Positions 51,192-61,749 of a stretch of 64,000 nt of DNA are shown piece after piece. Numbering within the stretch: position 1 is the stretch's first letter; every line of letters begins with the position of its first letter. The stretch comes from Nordella sp. HKS 07 (lineage in GTDB: Bacteria > Pseudomonadota > Alphaproteobacteria > Rhizobiales > Aestuariivirgaceae): assembly GCF_011046735.1 (NCBI RefSeq), contig NZ_CP049258.1, forward strand, positions 62,001 to 126,000, read 5' to 3'. The notes under the pieces are model-generated. The model was not told the DNA's origin. It saw only the letters and a list, made by a program, of their open reading frames with translations, and searched no databases. The position numbers and the translations under genes were made by a program.

Positions 51192-51227
51192 AACGCCGCT
51201 TCGGCACCTTTTCGCCGGAGCGGCGTT
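51192..51227. terminator. GC-rich hairpin before udgX
   Basis: AACGCCGCT and AGCGGCGTT pair perfectly around an 18-base loop, followed by TTATT. It could terminate the azoreductase transcript. It ends 8 bases before the udgX ATG and so also sits where that gene's ribosome site should be. Confidence 0.5.
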
Positions 51228-51234
51228 GTTATTC

Positions 51235-51855
51235 ATGGCCGATACTGTCGAAAAGCCATCCAGTCCTGCGGCGCGGACGATTGCACAATTGAGCCGCGAA
51301 GCTCAGTCCTGCCGCCGTTGCGCGCTTTACAAGAACGCCACTCAGACCGTGTTCGGCGAGGGATCACCCCGCGCCGCGATCATGTTTGTCGGCGAGCAGC
51401 CGGGCGATCAGGAAGATCGTCAGGGTCGGCCCTTTGTCGGTCCGGCGGGGCGGCTCTTCGACCAAGCCCTCGCTGAAGCTGGCATTGACCGCGAAGAGAC
51501 CTATGTCACCAATGCGGTGAAGCACTTCAAATATGAACCGCGCGGCAAGAAGCGCATCCACAAGCGCCCCGATCGCGGCGAGATCGAAGCCTGCCGCTGG
51601 TGGCTCCATGCCGAGATCAGGCTCATCAAGCCGAAGCTCATCGTGGCGCTTGGCGCCACCGCGGCGCGCGCACTCAGCGGCCGTACCGTCACCATCTCGA
51701 AATTGCGGGGCGAAACGCTTGAGTTCCAAGGACATATGGGCCTAGTCACCGTGCATCCCTCCTTTCTGCTGCGCGTGCCTGACGCAGCTTCTCGTGCAGA
51801 GGAATATCGCAAGTTCATCACAGACCTGAAGCGCGCCGCCCGCCTCGGCGCGTGA
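51235..51855 (+). CDS. udgX: UdgX: covalent uracil-binding DNA glycosylase homologue
   Basis: 206 residues, 4Fe-4S uracil-DNA glycosylase superfamily. Motif A 'GEQPGDQEDRQGRPFVGPAG' is that of UdgX, and 'RGKKRIHKRP' is the UdgX R-loop, whose His109 (same number as in the mycobacterial protein) forms a covalent bond to the deoxyribose after uracil removal. Cys at 26 and 29 ('CRRC') begin the cluster. The 'VTVHPSFLLR' motif closes the active site. It tags or traps uracil in DNA rather than freeing it. No clear ribosome site; a hairpin sits just upstream. Confidence 0.9.
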   Translation: MADTVEKPSSPAARTIAQLSREAQSCRRCALYKNATQTVFGEGSPRAAIMFVGEQPGDQEDRQGRPFVGPAGRLFDQALAEAGIDREETYVTNAVKHFKYEPRGKKRIHKRPDRGEIEACRWWLHAEIRLIKPKLIVALGATAARALSGRTVTISKLRGETLEFQGHMGLVTVHPSFLLRVPDAASRAEEYRKFITDLKRAARLGA

Positions 51856-51856
51856 G

Positions 51857-52288
51857 TCACTCGCCGATCAGATGCAGCAGCACCCGGCGCCGGTGCGGCG
51901 CGTCGCGATGTTCGAAAAGATAGATGCCTTGCCAGGTTCCGAGAACCAGCTCGCCAGCACTGATCGGGATCGTCAGCGACACCTGCGTCAGCGCCGATTT
52001 GATATGAGCCGGCATGTCGTCGGGCCCTTCGCTGCGATGGATCATCCAGCTCGCCCCTTCCGGCACCAGCCTGCGGAAGAACTCGCCGAGATCGCGGCGC
52101 ACATCGGGATCGGCATTTTCCTGGATAAGCAGCGAAGCCGATGTATGCTGCACGAAGAGCGTGAGCTGGCCGGTCAGGATGCCGCTCACCTTGACGAAAT
52201 GCCGAGCCTCCCCGGTGATCTCGGTAAAACCTTGACCTCGGGTAGTGATCGCGATCTCGTCCTGAAGCTGGCGCATCTGGGAAACCAT
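51857..52288 (-). CDS. YjbQ-family protein (secondary thiamine-phosphate synthase-like)
   Basis: 143 residues, single UPF0047 domain: 'QHTSASLLIQENADPDVRRDL', 'PAHIKSALTQVSLTIPI' and 'LGTWQGIYLFEHRD'. Members bind metal and some rescue thiamine-phosphate synthesis; the physiological function is unsettled. Convergent with udgX, the stops being one base apart. A second Met four codons in is an alternative start. Confidence 0.92.
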   Translation of the reverse strand: MVSQMRQLQDEIAITTRGQGFTEITGEARHFVKVSGILTGQLTLFVQHTSASLLIQENADPDVRRDLGEFFRRLVPEGASWMIHRSEGPDDMPAHIKSALTQVSLTIPISAGELVLGTWQGIYLFEHRDAPHRRRVLLHLIGE

Positions 52289-52336
52289 TGCTGATGCTGT
52301 GAGTTACATCATGGGATGTACGATAAGGAGGATTGA

Positions 52337-52798
52337 ATGGCCGTCGATCGCCTCAAATACAAGGACTGGATTGTCGCCACCGATGGTGGACGCGCGCTGA
52401 TCTTGCGCAATGACGGTACGACAGCGCAACCCAAGCTCACAATGCTGCGCAAGCACGACCAGAATGTGCCGCCGACGCGCGATCTGGGCACCGACAAGCC
52501 GGGCCGCACGCATTCAGGAATGGGCCCGGGCCGTGCGGCCATCGAGCCGACCGACCTGCATCAGCAGGCGGAGGACCGCCTGATGAAGGAAGTGGCGGAT
52601 GCCTTGGCCGAGGATCTGCGGCTACGGAAATTCTCGACATTGATCGTGGCGGCAGCACCCACATCCTTGGGGGCCTTGCGCAAGGCCATGAGCGATGAGC
52701 TAAGAAAGACCGTCGCCGCCGAGGTACCGAAGAACTTCACCGGCATGGACATCGCCACACTTGGCGATGCGCTCAGCCAGGCCCTCGAAGCCGCGTGA
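52337..52798 (+). CDS. Host attachment family protein
   Basis: 153 residues matching the family named for an Agrobacterium attachment gene: 'DWIVATDGGRALILRNDG' at the start, 'HQQAEDRLMKEVADALAEDL' and 'LIVAAAPTSLGALRKAMSDE', ending 'GDALSQAL'. The fold resembles eRF1-like domain 3; the biochemical role is unknown. AAGGAGG precedes the ATG closely. Confidence 0.9.
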   Translation: MAVDRLKYKDWIVATDGGRALILRNDGTTAQPKLTMLRKHDQNVPPTRDLGTDKPGRTHSGMGPGRAAIEPTDLHQQAEDRLMKEVADALAEDLRLRKFSTLIVAAAPTSLGALRKAMSDELRKTVAAEVPKNFTGMDIATLGDALSQALEAA

Positions 52799-52859
52799 CA
52801 TTTCCCCTCGCCCCTCGAAGGGGGGCGAGGGCCAAAAGCGAACTGGCGACGAAACCTCC

Positions 52860-53048
52860 CTAACCACTCGCCGTGAATCCCAGATAAGCGAGAAAGCCCG
52901 CCACGACCGCGCCCACCCAACTCACCCAGATAGGTATGCTCTCCGCGCCGATCGCGATATCGAGCCCGGCCGCGGCGCGCAGCAGATGCGCCAATGCCAC
53001 GATGGCGAAAATGACGGCGGCAAGGCGTGAGAAACCCCGAGCACTCAT
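52860..53048 (-). CDS. Small two-helix membrane protein
   Basis: 62 residues, with helices at about 7-26 and 38-58 ('AAVIFAIVALAHLLRAAAG' and 'WVSWVGAVVAGFLAYLGF'). The start at 53048 follows GGAGAG; an ATG four codons upstream is possible. I recognise no named family. It lies on the opposite strand to its neighbours and is probably transcribed alone or with the HlyU-like gene. Confidence 0.65.
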   Translation of the reverse strand: MSARGFSRLAAVIFAIVALAHLLRAAAGLDIAIGAESIPIWVSWVGAVVAGFLAYLGFTASG

Positions 53049-53108
53049 GCAACTCTCCATCGCGCATCAAGCCGAACCGACGCTGACTTTCCGGACGACC
53101 GGATGCGC

Positions 53109-53402
53109 TTATTTGAACATCCTGTCGCCCTGCTCGTCGACGATCTGGCGTCCTTTCGACAGAGACAGGTCGGCGGCTTCCTCGAGCGTCGAGAAGCGAT
53201 CAGCGCGCACAAATTTGTACTCCTTCATCTCGCCGTCGATCTCCTTAGAGATCGTGCCGGCGGTCTGGAATTGTCCGCCTTCCTTGTACGGCGTGGCGCG
53301 GATGATGAAGCCCTTGTGCTCGGCCTCCTTCGCCGCCGCGACCGGGCCGTCGCCCCCCGCTTTGCCGCCACCCAGACCGAACAGGGATTTCAGAAATGAC
53401 AT
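53109..53402 (-). CDS. HlyU-family protein
   Basis: 97 residues. The core 'EHKGFIIRATPYKEGGQFQTAGTI' and 'ADRFSTLEEAADLSLSKGRQIVDEQGDRMF' are the HlyU family. HlyU of Vibrio is named as a haemolysin activator, but the fold is widespread in alphaproteobacteria with no clear DNA-binding motif. The start 'MSFLKSLFGLGGG' follows AGGA. An earlier reading in frame starts from the toxin-antitoxin promoter area and is not used. Confidence 0.88.
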   Translation of the reverse strand: MSFLKSLFGLGGGKAGGDGPVAAAKEAEHKGFIIRATPYKEGGQFQTAGTISKEIDGEMKEYKFVRADRFSTLEEAADLSLSKGRQIVDEQGDRMFK

Positions 53403-53550
53403 AAGATTCCTCGTGATTGCGTGGACTGCAGATTGGACCAAGGTTCTACCGCTTGCAACGCCCAGGCGGACAGGCCGACATTCTATCACATATTGGCGGG
53501 GCGGCGATACCGTGGTACCAATAGATCATAGGCCGGTCGAGAAGTCGCAT

Positions 53551-53790
53551 ATGAAAAATACATCGGTTGTGCTTGGCAAGCAGCACACGGCTTTCATCAA
53601 GAAGCAGGTGCGCAAGGGCCGCTTCGGCTCGGCGAGCGAGGCGGTGCGCGCCGGCTTGCAACTGCTCGAAGAGCAGGAACTGCGGATGGAGCGGTTGCGT
53701 ACGGCGATAAACGAAGGTGACGCCAGCGGCGAGCCTGAGCCTTTCGACATTGAGGAATTTATCGCGGAGAAGAAGAAAGCGGCGCGATGA
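53551..53790 (+). CDS. parD: ParD-type antitoxin
   Basis: 79 residues. The N-terminal ribbon-helix-helix 'SVVLGKQHTAFIKKQVRKGR' and 'SASEAVRAGLQLLEEQE' bind DNA and autoregulate; the charged C-terminus 'EPFDIEEFIAEKKKAAR' wraps the toxin. The gene overlaps parE by four bases (ATGA). Upstream, TATTGG and CCAATA arms (53491-53523) around a GGTACC core could be its operator. A longer upstream reading in this frame is not conserved. Confidence 0.9.
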   Translation: MKNTSVVLGKQHTAFIKKQVRKGRFGSASEAVRAGLQLLEEQELRMERLRTAINEGDASGEPEPFDIEEFIAEKKKAAR

Positions 53791-54077
53791 TCGCGCTGCG
53801 ATTTACACCGCGCGCCCGTGCCGATTTCGACGGCATTTGGGACTATACCGCCGAAAACTGGAATCTGGATCAGGCCGAGGCCTATTTGCGGGCGATCAAC
53901 CAAGCTCTGAATTTACTGAGGGCGAATCCGCGACTGGGCCGGAGCGCCAGCGACATCGGGCAAGGCCTGTTCAAGTTTCCCGTCGCTTCGCACATCATCT
54001 ACTACAGGTTCGCGTCAAGCACACTTATCGTTGTTCGCCTCCTGCATAAGAGCATGGATGTTGAACAGCATCTGTAG
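53787..54077 (+). CDS. parE: ParE/RelE-family toxin
   Basis: 96 residues: 'LRFTPRARADFDGIWDYTAENW' at the start, 'RANPRLGRSASDI' and 'HIIYYRFASSTLIVVRLLHKSMD' at the end match ParE, which poisons DNA gyrase. Coupled to parD by the 4-base overlap, which ensures antitoxin is made first. Both genes look intact, so the module is probably functional. Confidence 0.9.
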   Translation: MIALRFTPRARADFDGIWDYTAENWNLDQAEAYLRAINQALNLLRANPRLGRSASDIGQGLFKFPVASHIIYYRFASSTLIVVRLLHKSMDVEQHL

Positions 54078-54101
54078 GCGTCCCAACTCGGAGCTTTCTT
54101 A

Positions 54102-54932
54102 ATGCGCCAAATGCTGCTCGCTTTCTTCTGCGCCCTCCTCCTCGCCGCCGGTCCCGCTGTCGCGCGCGAGCAGTCGGACGCGCCCGACATCGAGATTATC
54201 GGCTTCTCTCCCGACGGGCGCTATTTTGCCTATGAGCAATATGGCTACGACGTGGCGAGCGGCGCGCTCGACGCCGCGATCTTCATCATCGACCGCGAGA
54301 CCAACAAAACGGTGGAGGGATTCCCCTTCGGCTTCATTGCGGATCAACCAGACAACGCGAACCGGCCGGATATCGATCTCGACCGCCTCAGGGCCGAAGA
54401 CGGCGAGCCTGATCTCGGCAAGCTCCGGAAAATGGTGCGCGATGAAGCGACGGCGAAGCTTGTCGCGCTGGAGATCGGCATTGCGGGCCGCCGTCTCGCC
54501 GGCGTGCCGATGACCCAGAGATCCCCGGTCGACGGCAAAGGCGTGCCGCTGAAATTCGTCGTCTGGCCGACCATTCCGAGCGCCATACCGGACCAGCAGC
54601 TTGTTTACTCGATCGAGACGAAATTCACCGACACGCTCGCCGATTGTGCGAATGCCGCCCCTCCAGCGCGCGATCTGCCGGTGACCTTCGCGGTCACAGC
54701 CGACCGCACATACCCTGAGACGAAGACGGTGGCGACGAAGGAACAGACCTATTCCTGGCCGATCGCCAAGGATGATTGTCCGGTCGCCATCTGGATCAGC
54801 GACATCATCGCGCCGCCCGATGCCCGCGGTGACACGCCGGTGCTGCTGGTCGTCTTCTTCACCACCTCATGGTTATCGGCCGTCGACAGCGCCCAGTATC
54901 ACGCGACCTTCATCGAAATGCCGGACGAATGA
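54102..54932 (+). CDS. DUF2259-type predicted secreted protein
   Basis: 276 residues. The signal peptide is MRQMLLAFFCALLLAAGPA. The mature start 'IEIIGFSPDGRYFAYEQYGYD' is the conserved DUF2259 opening, with a propeller-like strand pattern. The rest contains 'DKLRKMVRDEA'-like and 'SWLSAVDSAQYHATFI' segments. Function unknown; periplasmic. It follows the toxin gene by 24 bases but is probably independent. Confidence 0.85.
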   Translation: MRQMLLAFFCALLLAAGPAVAREQSDAPDIEIIGFSPDGRYFAYEQYGYDVASGALDAAIFIIDRETNKTVEGFPFGFIADQPDNANRPDIDLDRLRAEDGEPDLGKLRKMVRDEATAKLVALEIGIAGRRLAGVPMTQRSPVDGKGVPLKFVVWPTIPSAIPDQQLVYSIETKFTDTLADCANAAPPARDLPVTFAVTADRTYPETKTVATKEQTYSWPIAKDDCPVAIWISDIIAPPDARGDTPVLLVVFFTTSWLSAVDSAQYHATFIEMPDE

Positions 54933-54941
54933 AACACCCAT

Positions 54942-55057
54942 CATGTTGAGGCGCTTCGCTGAAGGCGAAGCCTCGAAGCATCCCCCAGGAGAGTGTGAGA
55001 GCATTGCAACACACCCTTCGAGGCCCGCCTTCGGCGGCCGCCTCAGGGTGAGGGTAG
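54942..55057. repeat. CTTCGAGGC/GAGG repeat element
   Basis: The left part CGCTTCGCTGAAGGCGAAGC and the right part CCTTCGAGGCCCGCCTTCGG then CCTCAGGGTGAGG each fold on themselves. It looks like a dispersed palindromic element of the kind common in rhizobia. One copy in this window. Confidence 0.5.
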
Positions 55058-55081
55058 TAGGGACCTCTTTCGGACTTTACC

Positions 55082-55184
55082 CATTCGTCATGGCCGCCCT
55101 CGCGGCGGCCATCCAGCCTATCCACCCAGCAGATGTCTGGTGTCGAGGCTCGATGGCCGGGTCGGTGCCCGGCCATGACGAATG
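55082..55184. repeat. Perfect 14-base inverted repeat pair
   Basis: CATTCGTCATGGCC (55082-55095) and GGCCATGACGAATG (55171-55184) are exact complements. The interior also has CCGCCCTCGCGGCGG and GGCCGGGTCGGTGCCCGGCC stems, giving a branched structure. It resembles a small mobile or repeat element. Confidence 0.55.
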
Positions 55185-55232
55185 GGAGAACTACGTTCGC
55201 GCCTCGTAACCGAGGCAGCGCGGTAGAAAGCG

Positions 55233-55258
55233 AAAAGGCCGGCTTTCGCCGGCCTTTT
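55233..55258. terminator. rpoD terminator (bidirectional)
   Basis: AAAAGGCCGGC, loop TTTC, GCCGGCCTTTT: perfect 11-base arms with A and T runs on both sides, 5 bases after the rpoD stop. It works for the minus-strand rpoD and could also serve rightward transcription. Confidence 0.9.
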
Positions 55259-55262
55259 GCAA

Positions 55263-57329
<2,067 letters not shown>

Positions 57330-57471
57330 GCGTCGCCTATCCTTCTCGTCTCAACTGATTCGGGGCCGTGCGAGGTTGTACCCGCCGGCCCGTTAACCCG
57401 TTCCTAACCTTACCCCACGCGCTTCGGACGGATATCGGTTCCCTCCGATCGCGCCTGATCGATGTACATCC

Positions 57472-59433
57472 CTAGACAGCGTTCGCGCTGCGCCCCGAGG
57501 CCTCGCCAAACCCTTCGATATGGGCTTCCATTCCGACGTGGGATGCCAGCTCTTCGCGGATCTGATTGAGCGCGACGAGCCTCTCCTCCGTCGGATCGGC
57601 GGCGAATTGTGCCTCGGCAGCCTTGAGCTCCCGATCCAGAGTTACGCTTTTCCTGTGCAGGGCGAACATCTGACGAAGCGCTGTCCGGGCGTCCGCAGAC
57701 GCAGCACCGGGGTTCAGGAACCATTCGTTCAGACGTACAGCCTGGCTTTCAAGGCGGGCCACAACCGGGCCGAAACCTTTATCGTTCAGGTGGTCCTTGA
57801 GAGACGATCCGTCAAGACCTTCTCTCAGGGCGGCCATATCTATGATTTGCCGCTTGAGCGAGTCAAGCTCGTGTGAAACGAATTCCGCTGCGGCATAATC
57901 ATCCAGGAAATCATGCAGAAGCTCGGGATGATTGATAATTGCCAGGAGTAAAAGCCGCTCCCGGCGCTCCTGCTCATGCTGGCTGCTGCGTTGCGCCAGC
58001 GGGCTCGACCGCAAGCCGGCGCTGGCGGGAGCGGAATAATCATGCGGGAGCGGCCGGGCCCGGGGCCCCCGCCGCGCCTGAACAAGGGGCTTTGGCAGCG
58101 CATTTTTGCCCCGTCCCCGGCCGAAGGCGCGCTGAGAGGGCCCGCCCTGGGGGGCCAGATGCCGGGCGAGTTTCGCCTTGAAATCCTCGCCATAATATTT
58201 GCGCACCGTCTCATCGCCGATCTCGCGCACCAGGCTCGTGAGCCTCACCTCGAAGGAGGCGCGCCCGTCCGGCGTATCGATCCGGGCCTGATCGGCCTCG
58301 CGGTTCCACAGCACTTCGGCGAGCGGTCGGGCCTCGGCGATCACGTTTTTCAGGGCCTCGGCGCCCTCGTGCTTGAGGAGGTCGTCCGGGTCCTGGCCTT
58401 CCGGCAGCAGCGCGAATTTGAGCGAATGGCCGGGCTTGAGGAGCGGCAGCGCCAGATCGAGCGCCCGATAGGCGGCCTTGAGCCCCGCCGCATCACCATC
58501 GAAGCAGAGGGTGGGAGACGGCGCGATCCGCCACAGGAGGGCCAATTGGTCGGTGGTGAGCGCGGTCCCGAGCGGCGCCACCACATGGCCGATCCCGGCG
58601 CGATGCAGCGCGATCGCATCCATATAGCCCTCGACCGCGATGATCTCGCCCGCCTGGTGGGCGAGTGCGCGCGCTTTGTCGAGATTGTAGAGGACGAAGC
58701 CCTTGTGAAAGAGCGCCGTCTCGGGCGAATTGAGATATTTCGCGAGCGCATCCTTGGACAGCGCCCGGCCGCCAAAGGCGATCACCCTCCCCCGCGGATC
58801 GCGGATCGGGAACATCACCCGGTCGCGGAAGCGGTCATAGGCGACCGGGATATCCTCACCAGTGACGACGAGGCCTGCTTCCGCCATCTGCTCGACGGTC
58901 ACGCCCTTGTCCGCGAGGTGGCTGCGCAAGGCGGATCGGTCGTCGGGTCCGTAGCCCAAGCGGAATTCCTGCTGGATGGCGGCAGTGAGGCCGCGATCGG
59001 CAAGATAGCCGCGCGCTTTGGCGCCTTTGGCCGATTGCAGCATCTCCTCGAAGAACTTCGCCGCGAGTTCCATCACGTCATAAAGACTGGTGCGCAGCTT
59101 TTCGCGCCGCTCATCATCTTCCGACACATTGGGCATCGGCAGGCCGGCTTCCTGCGCCAGTCTTTCGACGGCTTCCGGGAAGCTCACCCCTTCCTTTTCG
59201 GTGAGGAAGGTGAAGATGTCGCCCGACGCCTTGCAGCCGAAGCAGTGATAACGCCCTTTTCGATCCTCGACATGGAAGGAGGCCGTCTTCTCATTGTGGA
59301 AGGGACAGCAGCCCCAGAAATCGCCCCGGCCCGGATTGGACTTGCGCCGGTCCCATTGCACATGCCGGCCCACCACCGTGGACGCCGACACGCGGGCCCT
59401 GATCTCGTCGAGGAAGGTGGGGGAAAATCTCAT
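57472..59433 (-). CDS. dnaG: DNA primase DnaG
   Basis: 653 residues. The CHC2 zinc finger (about 38-70, 'CCPFHNEKTASFHV' and 'YHCFGCKASGD') precedes the TOPRIM catalytic core with Glu in 'IAVEGYMDAIAL' and 'CFDGDAAGLKAAYRAL'. The C-terminal part binds the DnaB helicase. It synthesises RNA primers for replication. Upstream of rpoD, 142 bases between them, likely cotranscribed. Confidence 0.97.
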   Translation of the reverse strand: MRFSPTFLDEIRARVSASTVVGRHVQWDRRKSNPGRGDFWGCCPFHNEKTASFHVEDRKGRYHCFGCKASGDIFTFLTEKEGVSFPEAVERLAQEAGLPMPNVSEDDERREKLRTSLYDVMELAAKFFEEMLQSAKGAKARGYLADRGLTAAIQQEFRLGYGPDDRSALRSHLADKGVTVEQMAEAGLVVTGEDIPVAYDRFRDRVMFPIRDPRGRVIAFGGRALSKDALAKYLNSPETALFHKGFVLYNLDKARALAHQAGEIIAVEGYMDAIALHRAGIGHVVAPLGTALTTDQLALLWRIAPSPTLCFDGDAAGLKAAYRALDLALPLLKPGHSLKFALLPEGQDPDDLLKHEGAEALKNVIAEARPLAEVLWNREADQARIDTPDGRASFEVRLTSLVREIGDETVRKYYGEDFKAKLARHLAPQGGPSQRAFGRGRGKNALPKPLVQARRGPRARPLPHDYSAPASAGLRSSPLAQRSSQHEQERRERLLLLAIINHPELLHDFLDDYAAAEFVSHELDSLKRQIIDMAALREGLDGSSLKDHLNDKGFGPVVARLESQAVRLNEWFLNPGAASADARTALRQMFALHRKSVTLDRELKAAEAQFAADPTEERLVALNQIREELASHVGMEAHIEGFGEASGRSANAV

Positions 59434-59650
59434 AGCCTACCAATGACCACATATGTCGGGGCGAAGCGTTAAGCCAAATCCGCCCATGCACAGCCTTTCA
59501 ACATAAAAGCGGCGAACAAAGGGAGAAACCAGATAGATCGTCGCCCTGGCAAAAGCCGGGGCTCACTAAATTCCTGCCACACGACCAGCACCAGCCGTTT
59601 TGTGCGTATTGAAACGGCCCCGGCTTTCGTAAGGGCAACGAGGGAAGACG

Positions 59651-60244
59651 CTACCCACTTCCCTGGATTTCAGGCTTGGGCTGACGTCGTAGCAACCTGC
59701 GAATCGTCATCACCGCGAACCAGCAGAACAGGATCACGACGCCGAGCGCCACGAAGGGCACGGCCAGCGCCAGCAACGACACCAGCGCCGCCCCGCCCAG
59801 TTCCCCGGTCGCCACCACCGGATTGCCGAGCCCGCCGGTGAAGACGGTGGAATTGGCCCGGATGAAGGCGGTGACACCTTGCGTGATGCCGGCCGCACCG
59901 CCACCCGCGATGACGGCGGCCGTCCATTTCACCAAAGGGGGCAGATCCGCCATCACGGCGGCGGAAACCAGCGTGCCGGCCACCAGGGCCGTAGGTGTGG
60001 CGATCGTGTCGAGCAGATTGTCGACGCCCGGAATATAGAAAGCGAGAATCTCGGCGAGCGCGGCGACACCCAGCATGATCACGGCGGCCGGGCTCGCGAG
60101 CCAGGCGAAGCCGTCACTGATCGGAATATATCCGCCATAGGCGGCGACGCTGGTGATGAGAAGCGGCAGGAAGACCCGGAAGCCCACCCCCGAGGCGAGC
60201 CCGACGCCGAGGGCGATCGAAACCGCGTAATCGAAAGGTGTCAT
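59651..60244 (-). CDS. DUF4126 membrane protein
   Basis: About 197 residues with five or six hydrophobic helices and glycine-rich loops: 'SIALGVGLASGVGFRVFLP', 'VIAGGGAAGITQGVTA' and 'FTGGLGNPVVATGELGGAAL'. The DUF4126 family is of unknown function and is found in many bacteria. GAGGAG lies the right distance before the ATG at 60244, which is preferred to the two codons just upstream. Confidence 0.88.
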   Translation of the reverse strand: MTPFDYAVSIALGVGLASGVGFRVFLPLLITSVAAYGGYIPISDGFAWLASPAAVIMLGVAALAEILAFYIPGVDNLLDTIATPTALVAGTLVSAAVMADLPPLVKWTAAVIAGGGAAGITQGVTAFIRANSTVFTGGLGNPVVATGELGGAALVSLLALAVPFVALGVVILFCWFAVMTIRRLLRRQPKPEIQGSG

Positions 60245-60655
60245 GGCCATCACTCCTCAACCGCCGACAATATAGTGAGTCTCAGATCCGAATGCATGCA
60301 CACCAATCCTCCCTCCGCCGCGCGAAGCGCGGGAGGGTGGCGCGCGGAACGCGCGACGGGTGGGGTCTCTCCGCAAGCGAGATCTTTCAAGCAAGATGAT
60401 TGCAAGCTGTTCAGACTAATTGATGAACACGTGTCGGCGGCGAGCCCGCACCCGTCCGCCCTGTGGGCGGACACCCTCCCCGCGCTGCGCGCGGCGGAGG
60501 GACATTGCGTTATCCTCGCACCTGTGTGGCCGAGGGTAGAAGCGCATTCGTCATGAGATGCGTGAATGTGCGACCCCACGACCCATGCGGCGGGCGCATG
60601 CTATCCGCCCGCTCCCTGCTCTGGCTTGCCGAGCGCCGCTCTGCGACCATGGCGC
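60245..60655. other. Gene-free region with a variant palindromic repeat
   Basis: 411 bases without a convincing gene. The bipartite repeat at 60308-60502 fills the middle. The last 100 bases lead into a small reading frame. Confidence 0.5.
60308..60502. repeat. CTCCC/GGGAG dispersed palindromic element, variant copy
   Basis: Left CTCCCTCCGCCGCGCG, then GGGAGGGTGGCGCGCG and GGGTGGGG; right GCACCCGTCCGCCC, then ACACCCTCCCCGCGC...CGGCGGAGGGA. The order of parts is the same as in the 8267 family, but the sequence has drifted. Confidence 0.6.
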
Positions 60656-60820
60656 ATGCAGAGACTCGGCTGGCATGACAATGATCTGAAACAGGTCGGC
60701 GCCGATTTCGGTGTTGCGGCCGAAGTCGCGGCCTGTGACGAGCAGGCCCGGCTCGCGCTCCAGTTGGCGGAATATTCCAACAGCGTCTATGCCGACCATA
60801 TCGCGGTGCGCCCTTCATGA
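60656..60820 (+). CDS. Small protein of unknown function coupled to an EamA gene
   Basis: 54 residues, starting MQRLGWHDNDLKQVGADFGV and ending 'SNSVYADHIAVRPS'. The stop overlaps the EamA start by four bases (ATGA), the pattern of a translationally coupled pair. Upstream codons in frame run into the repeat and do not look coding. No signal peptide or membrane helix. I recognise no family; it could be a leader or small partner protein. Confidence 0.5.
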   Translation: MQRLGWHDNDLKQVGADFGVAAEVAACDEQARLALQLAEYSNSVYADHIAVRPS

Positions 60821-61713
60821 ATGAGACATCCTCTGCGTCGGGCCGCCCGCTCTGGCTGCTGCTCGCGCCCGCCATCTTTCTCGTTCTCTGGTCGGGCGGC
60901 TACAGCATCGCCAAGCTCGGCATCCTGCATGCCGAGCCGCTGACCTTCCTCGCTTTGCGCTACGCCGCCGTGCTGATCATCCTGGCGCCCTTCGCCATCG
61001 CCATGAAGCCCGCCTGGCCGACGAAGCCGGCGCAATGGTTCCACATCGCTTTTGTCGGCTTCCTGATCCAGGGCGTCTATTTCGGCCTCTGCTATCTCGC
61101 CTTCAATGCAGGTGCGTCCGCCGGCACCGTCGCCATCATCGTCTGCCTGCAGCCGATCCTGGTCGGACTGATCGCGCCCTACTTCGCGCGTGAACGCGTC
61201 AGCGCGCTGCGCTGGCTGGGCCTCGTCCTCGGGCTCGCCGGCGCGGCCACCGTTATTCTCGGCCAGTCGGCGGTCAAGGCGGAAAGCATCTTCGGCATCC
61301 TGTGCTCCATCGGCGCGCTCATCGGCATCACAGCCGGCACCTTGTGGGAGAAGCGCTTCGGTGTCAGCCATCATCCGATCGTGTCGAACATGGTCCAATA
61401 TGTGGCAGGCCTCGCCAGCACCTTGCCCCTGGCGCTCGCCACCGAAACGCTCGCCGTCGACTGGACCTCGCCGGAATTCTACGCGTCCTTCGCCTATCTT
61501 GTGATCGCCAATTCGCTGATCTCGATGACCTTGCTGCTGGCGATGATCCGGGCCGGCGAGGTCTCGCGCGTTTCGTCTCTCTTTTATCTTGTGCCACCGG
61601 TCGCGACGCTGATGGCCTGGCCGATCCTCGGCGAAGCGATGCCGCCCTTGGCCTGGCTCGGCATGGGCATCGCCGCGATCGGCGTCGCGATTGCGAGCCG
61701 CCGGTCGGCGTGA
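60817..61713 (+). CDS. EamA/DMT-family transporter
   Basis: 298 residues, ten membrane helices in two EamA repeats ('LWSGGYSIAKLGILHAEPLT' near the start and 'CSIGALIGITAGTLWEKRFG' in the second). Probably an exporter of small metabolites. Overlaps the small upstream gene by ATGA. The following ohr gene begins 36 bases later on the same strand. Confidence 0.92.
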   Translation: MNETSSASGRPLWLLLAPAIFLVLWSGGYSIAKLGILHAEPLTFLALRYAAVLIILAPFAIAMKPAWPTKPAQWFHIAFVGFLIQGVYFGLCYLAFNAGASAGTVAIIVCLQPILVGLIAPYFARERVSALRWLGLVLGLAGAATVILGQSAVKAESIFGILCSIGALIGITAGTLWEKRFGVSHHPIVSNMVQYVAGLASTLPLALATETLAVDWTSPEFYASFAYLVIANSLISMTLLLAMIRAGEVSRVSSLFYLVPPVATLMAWPILGEAMPPLAWLGMGIAAIGVAIASRRSA

Positions 61714-61749
61714 GATAGTCCCCGTCCCCATTTCAAGGAGGTCCCGAAG

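Larger units (their letters stand above)
54933..55262. other. 330-base intergenic region of stacked inverted repeats
   Basis: No gene is seen. It contains a repeat with GGCGAAGCCTCGAAG-type stems (54942-55057), a 14-base inverted repeat enclosing a 75-base spacer (55082-55184) and the rpoD terminator (55233-55258). It separates convergent genes. Confidence 0.6.

Noticed and set aside
53491-53523. Possible LacI-type operator (GATACC...GGTACC) before parD
   Set aside because: The centre is GTG rather than CG and the spacing differs from the two good sites, so it is noted only as a possible ParD autoregulatory region.
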